A stretch of 42,830 nucleotides of DNA from Burkholderiaceae bacterium (GTDB taxonomy: Bacteria; Pseudomonadota; Gammaproteobacteria; Burkholderiales; Burkholderiaceae_C). This document shows positions 42,631 through 42,830 of the stretch, in pieces; positions within the stretch are counted from its first letter, which is position 1; each line of letters starts with the position of its first letter. The DNA is taken from NCBI GenBank assembly GCA_016790515.1, contig JAEUOY010000126.1, forward strand, positions 1 to 42,830, read 5' to 3'. Made by a program: the position numbers and the translations under genes. The notes under the pieces are model-generated. The model searched no databases. It was given only the letters and a program-made list of their open reading frames with translations, and was not told the origin of the DNA.

Positions 42631-42830
42631 ATGAAGCTCTACTACCACCCCGCCTCGACCACCAGCCGGCCGCTGATGATGTTCATCGAGGACAACGGCA
42701 TTGCGGCCGAGCTGCAGCTCGTCGACCTGTTCACCGGCGAGCACCTGGGCGAAGGCTTCACCGCGATCAACCCCAACCGGCTGGTGCCGGTGCTCGAGGA
42801 CGGCGACTTCCGGCTCACCGAGAGCTCGGC
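42631..42830 (+). CDS. Glutathione S-transferase, N-terminal part (cut by window edge)
   Basis: The first 66 codons of a thioredoxin-fold glutathione transferase. KLYYHPASTTSRPLMMFIEDN gives the first beta-alpha unit, with serine/threonine residues where the glutathione-activating residue lies. NPNRLVPVLEDGDFRLTESSA follows, with the cis-proline (VPVL) and the ES pair that binds the gamma-glutamyl group. An AGGT/GGAG-type ribosome site lies at 42619-42624. The C-terminal helical domain lies outside the window, so class and substrate cannot be given. Confidence 0.9.
   Translation, partial: MKLYYHPASTTSRPLMMFIEDNGIAAELQLVDLFTGEHLGEGFTAINPNRLVPVLEDGDFRLTESS

Overview
The window is about 43 kb of very GC-rich chromosome, densely coded on both strands. 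Several things point to a betaproteobacterium of the order Burkholderiales, probably near the Rubrivivax/Leptothrix/Ideonella group: a stand-alone rsxB close to nth, zapA followed by 6S RNA, rpsU-yqeY, an intracellular PhaZ, and two TRAP transporters. The genus is inferred. No transposase, phage gene or CRISPR array is visible.

Left part (1-18.6 kb), mostly housekeeping and cofactor genes. It begins with the 5' part of uvrB (minus strand), divergent from an aromatic/aspartate aminotransferase, then phaZ (polyhydroxybutyrate mobilisation). A tightly coupled plus-strand run follows: rsxB, an EamA exporter, nth and a periplasmic cobalamin-binding protein (btuF-like). It converges on a minus-strand btuB-btuC-btuD operon whose leader is a clear cobalamin riboswitch. 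Next come a zapB-like gene and zapA, a 6S RNA, an EVE-domain protein, a TauE/SafE permease, a PAS-GGDEF protein with a degenerate active site but an intact inhibitory-site motif, ybiB, a BaiN/HI0933-type flavoprotein, rpsU, yqeY and a DUF442 phosphatase.

Middle part (18.6-31.7 kb). A long minus-strand series reads, in transcription order: CNNM/CorC-type membrane protein, SapC-family protein, a carboxymuconolactone decarboxylase/enol-lactonase fusion, a MarR regulator, a VanA/VanB-type Rieske oxygenase pair, a short MetE-like methyltransferase, and a TRAP transporter (dctP-dctQ-dctM). Two tandem inverted repeats lie over the predicted vanA promoter and are the obvious candidate MarR operators. 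Together this looks like an uptake, demethylation and ring-catabolism locus. apaH and an unrecognised beta-barrel/lipoprotein pair follow.

Right part (31.8-42.8 kb). After tRNA-Ser(UGA) and a LEA14-like lipoprotein, a plus-strand operon encodes a Zn alcohol dehydrogenase, an SDR dehydrogenase, a [2Fe-2S] ferredoxin and a CYP153A-type terminal alkane/fatty-acid hydroxylase. Facing it on the minus strand is a sulfate-ester operon: an arylsulfatase that appears to have lost its whole central catalytic core, an SdsA-type alkyl sulfatase, and a second TRAP transporter whose binding protein lacks the usual carboxylate-binding arginine. Both halves would produce primary alcohols (from alkanes or alkyl sulfates) that the dehydrogenases could oxidise. 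A VOC protein and the start of a glutathione S-transferase end the window.
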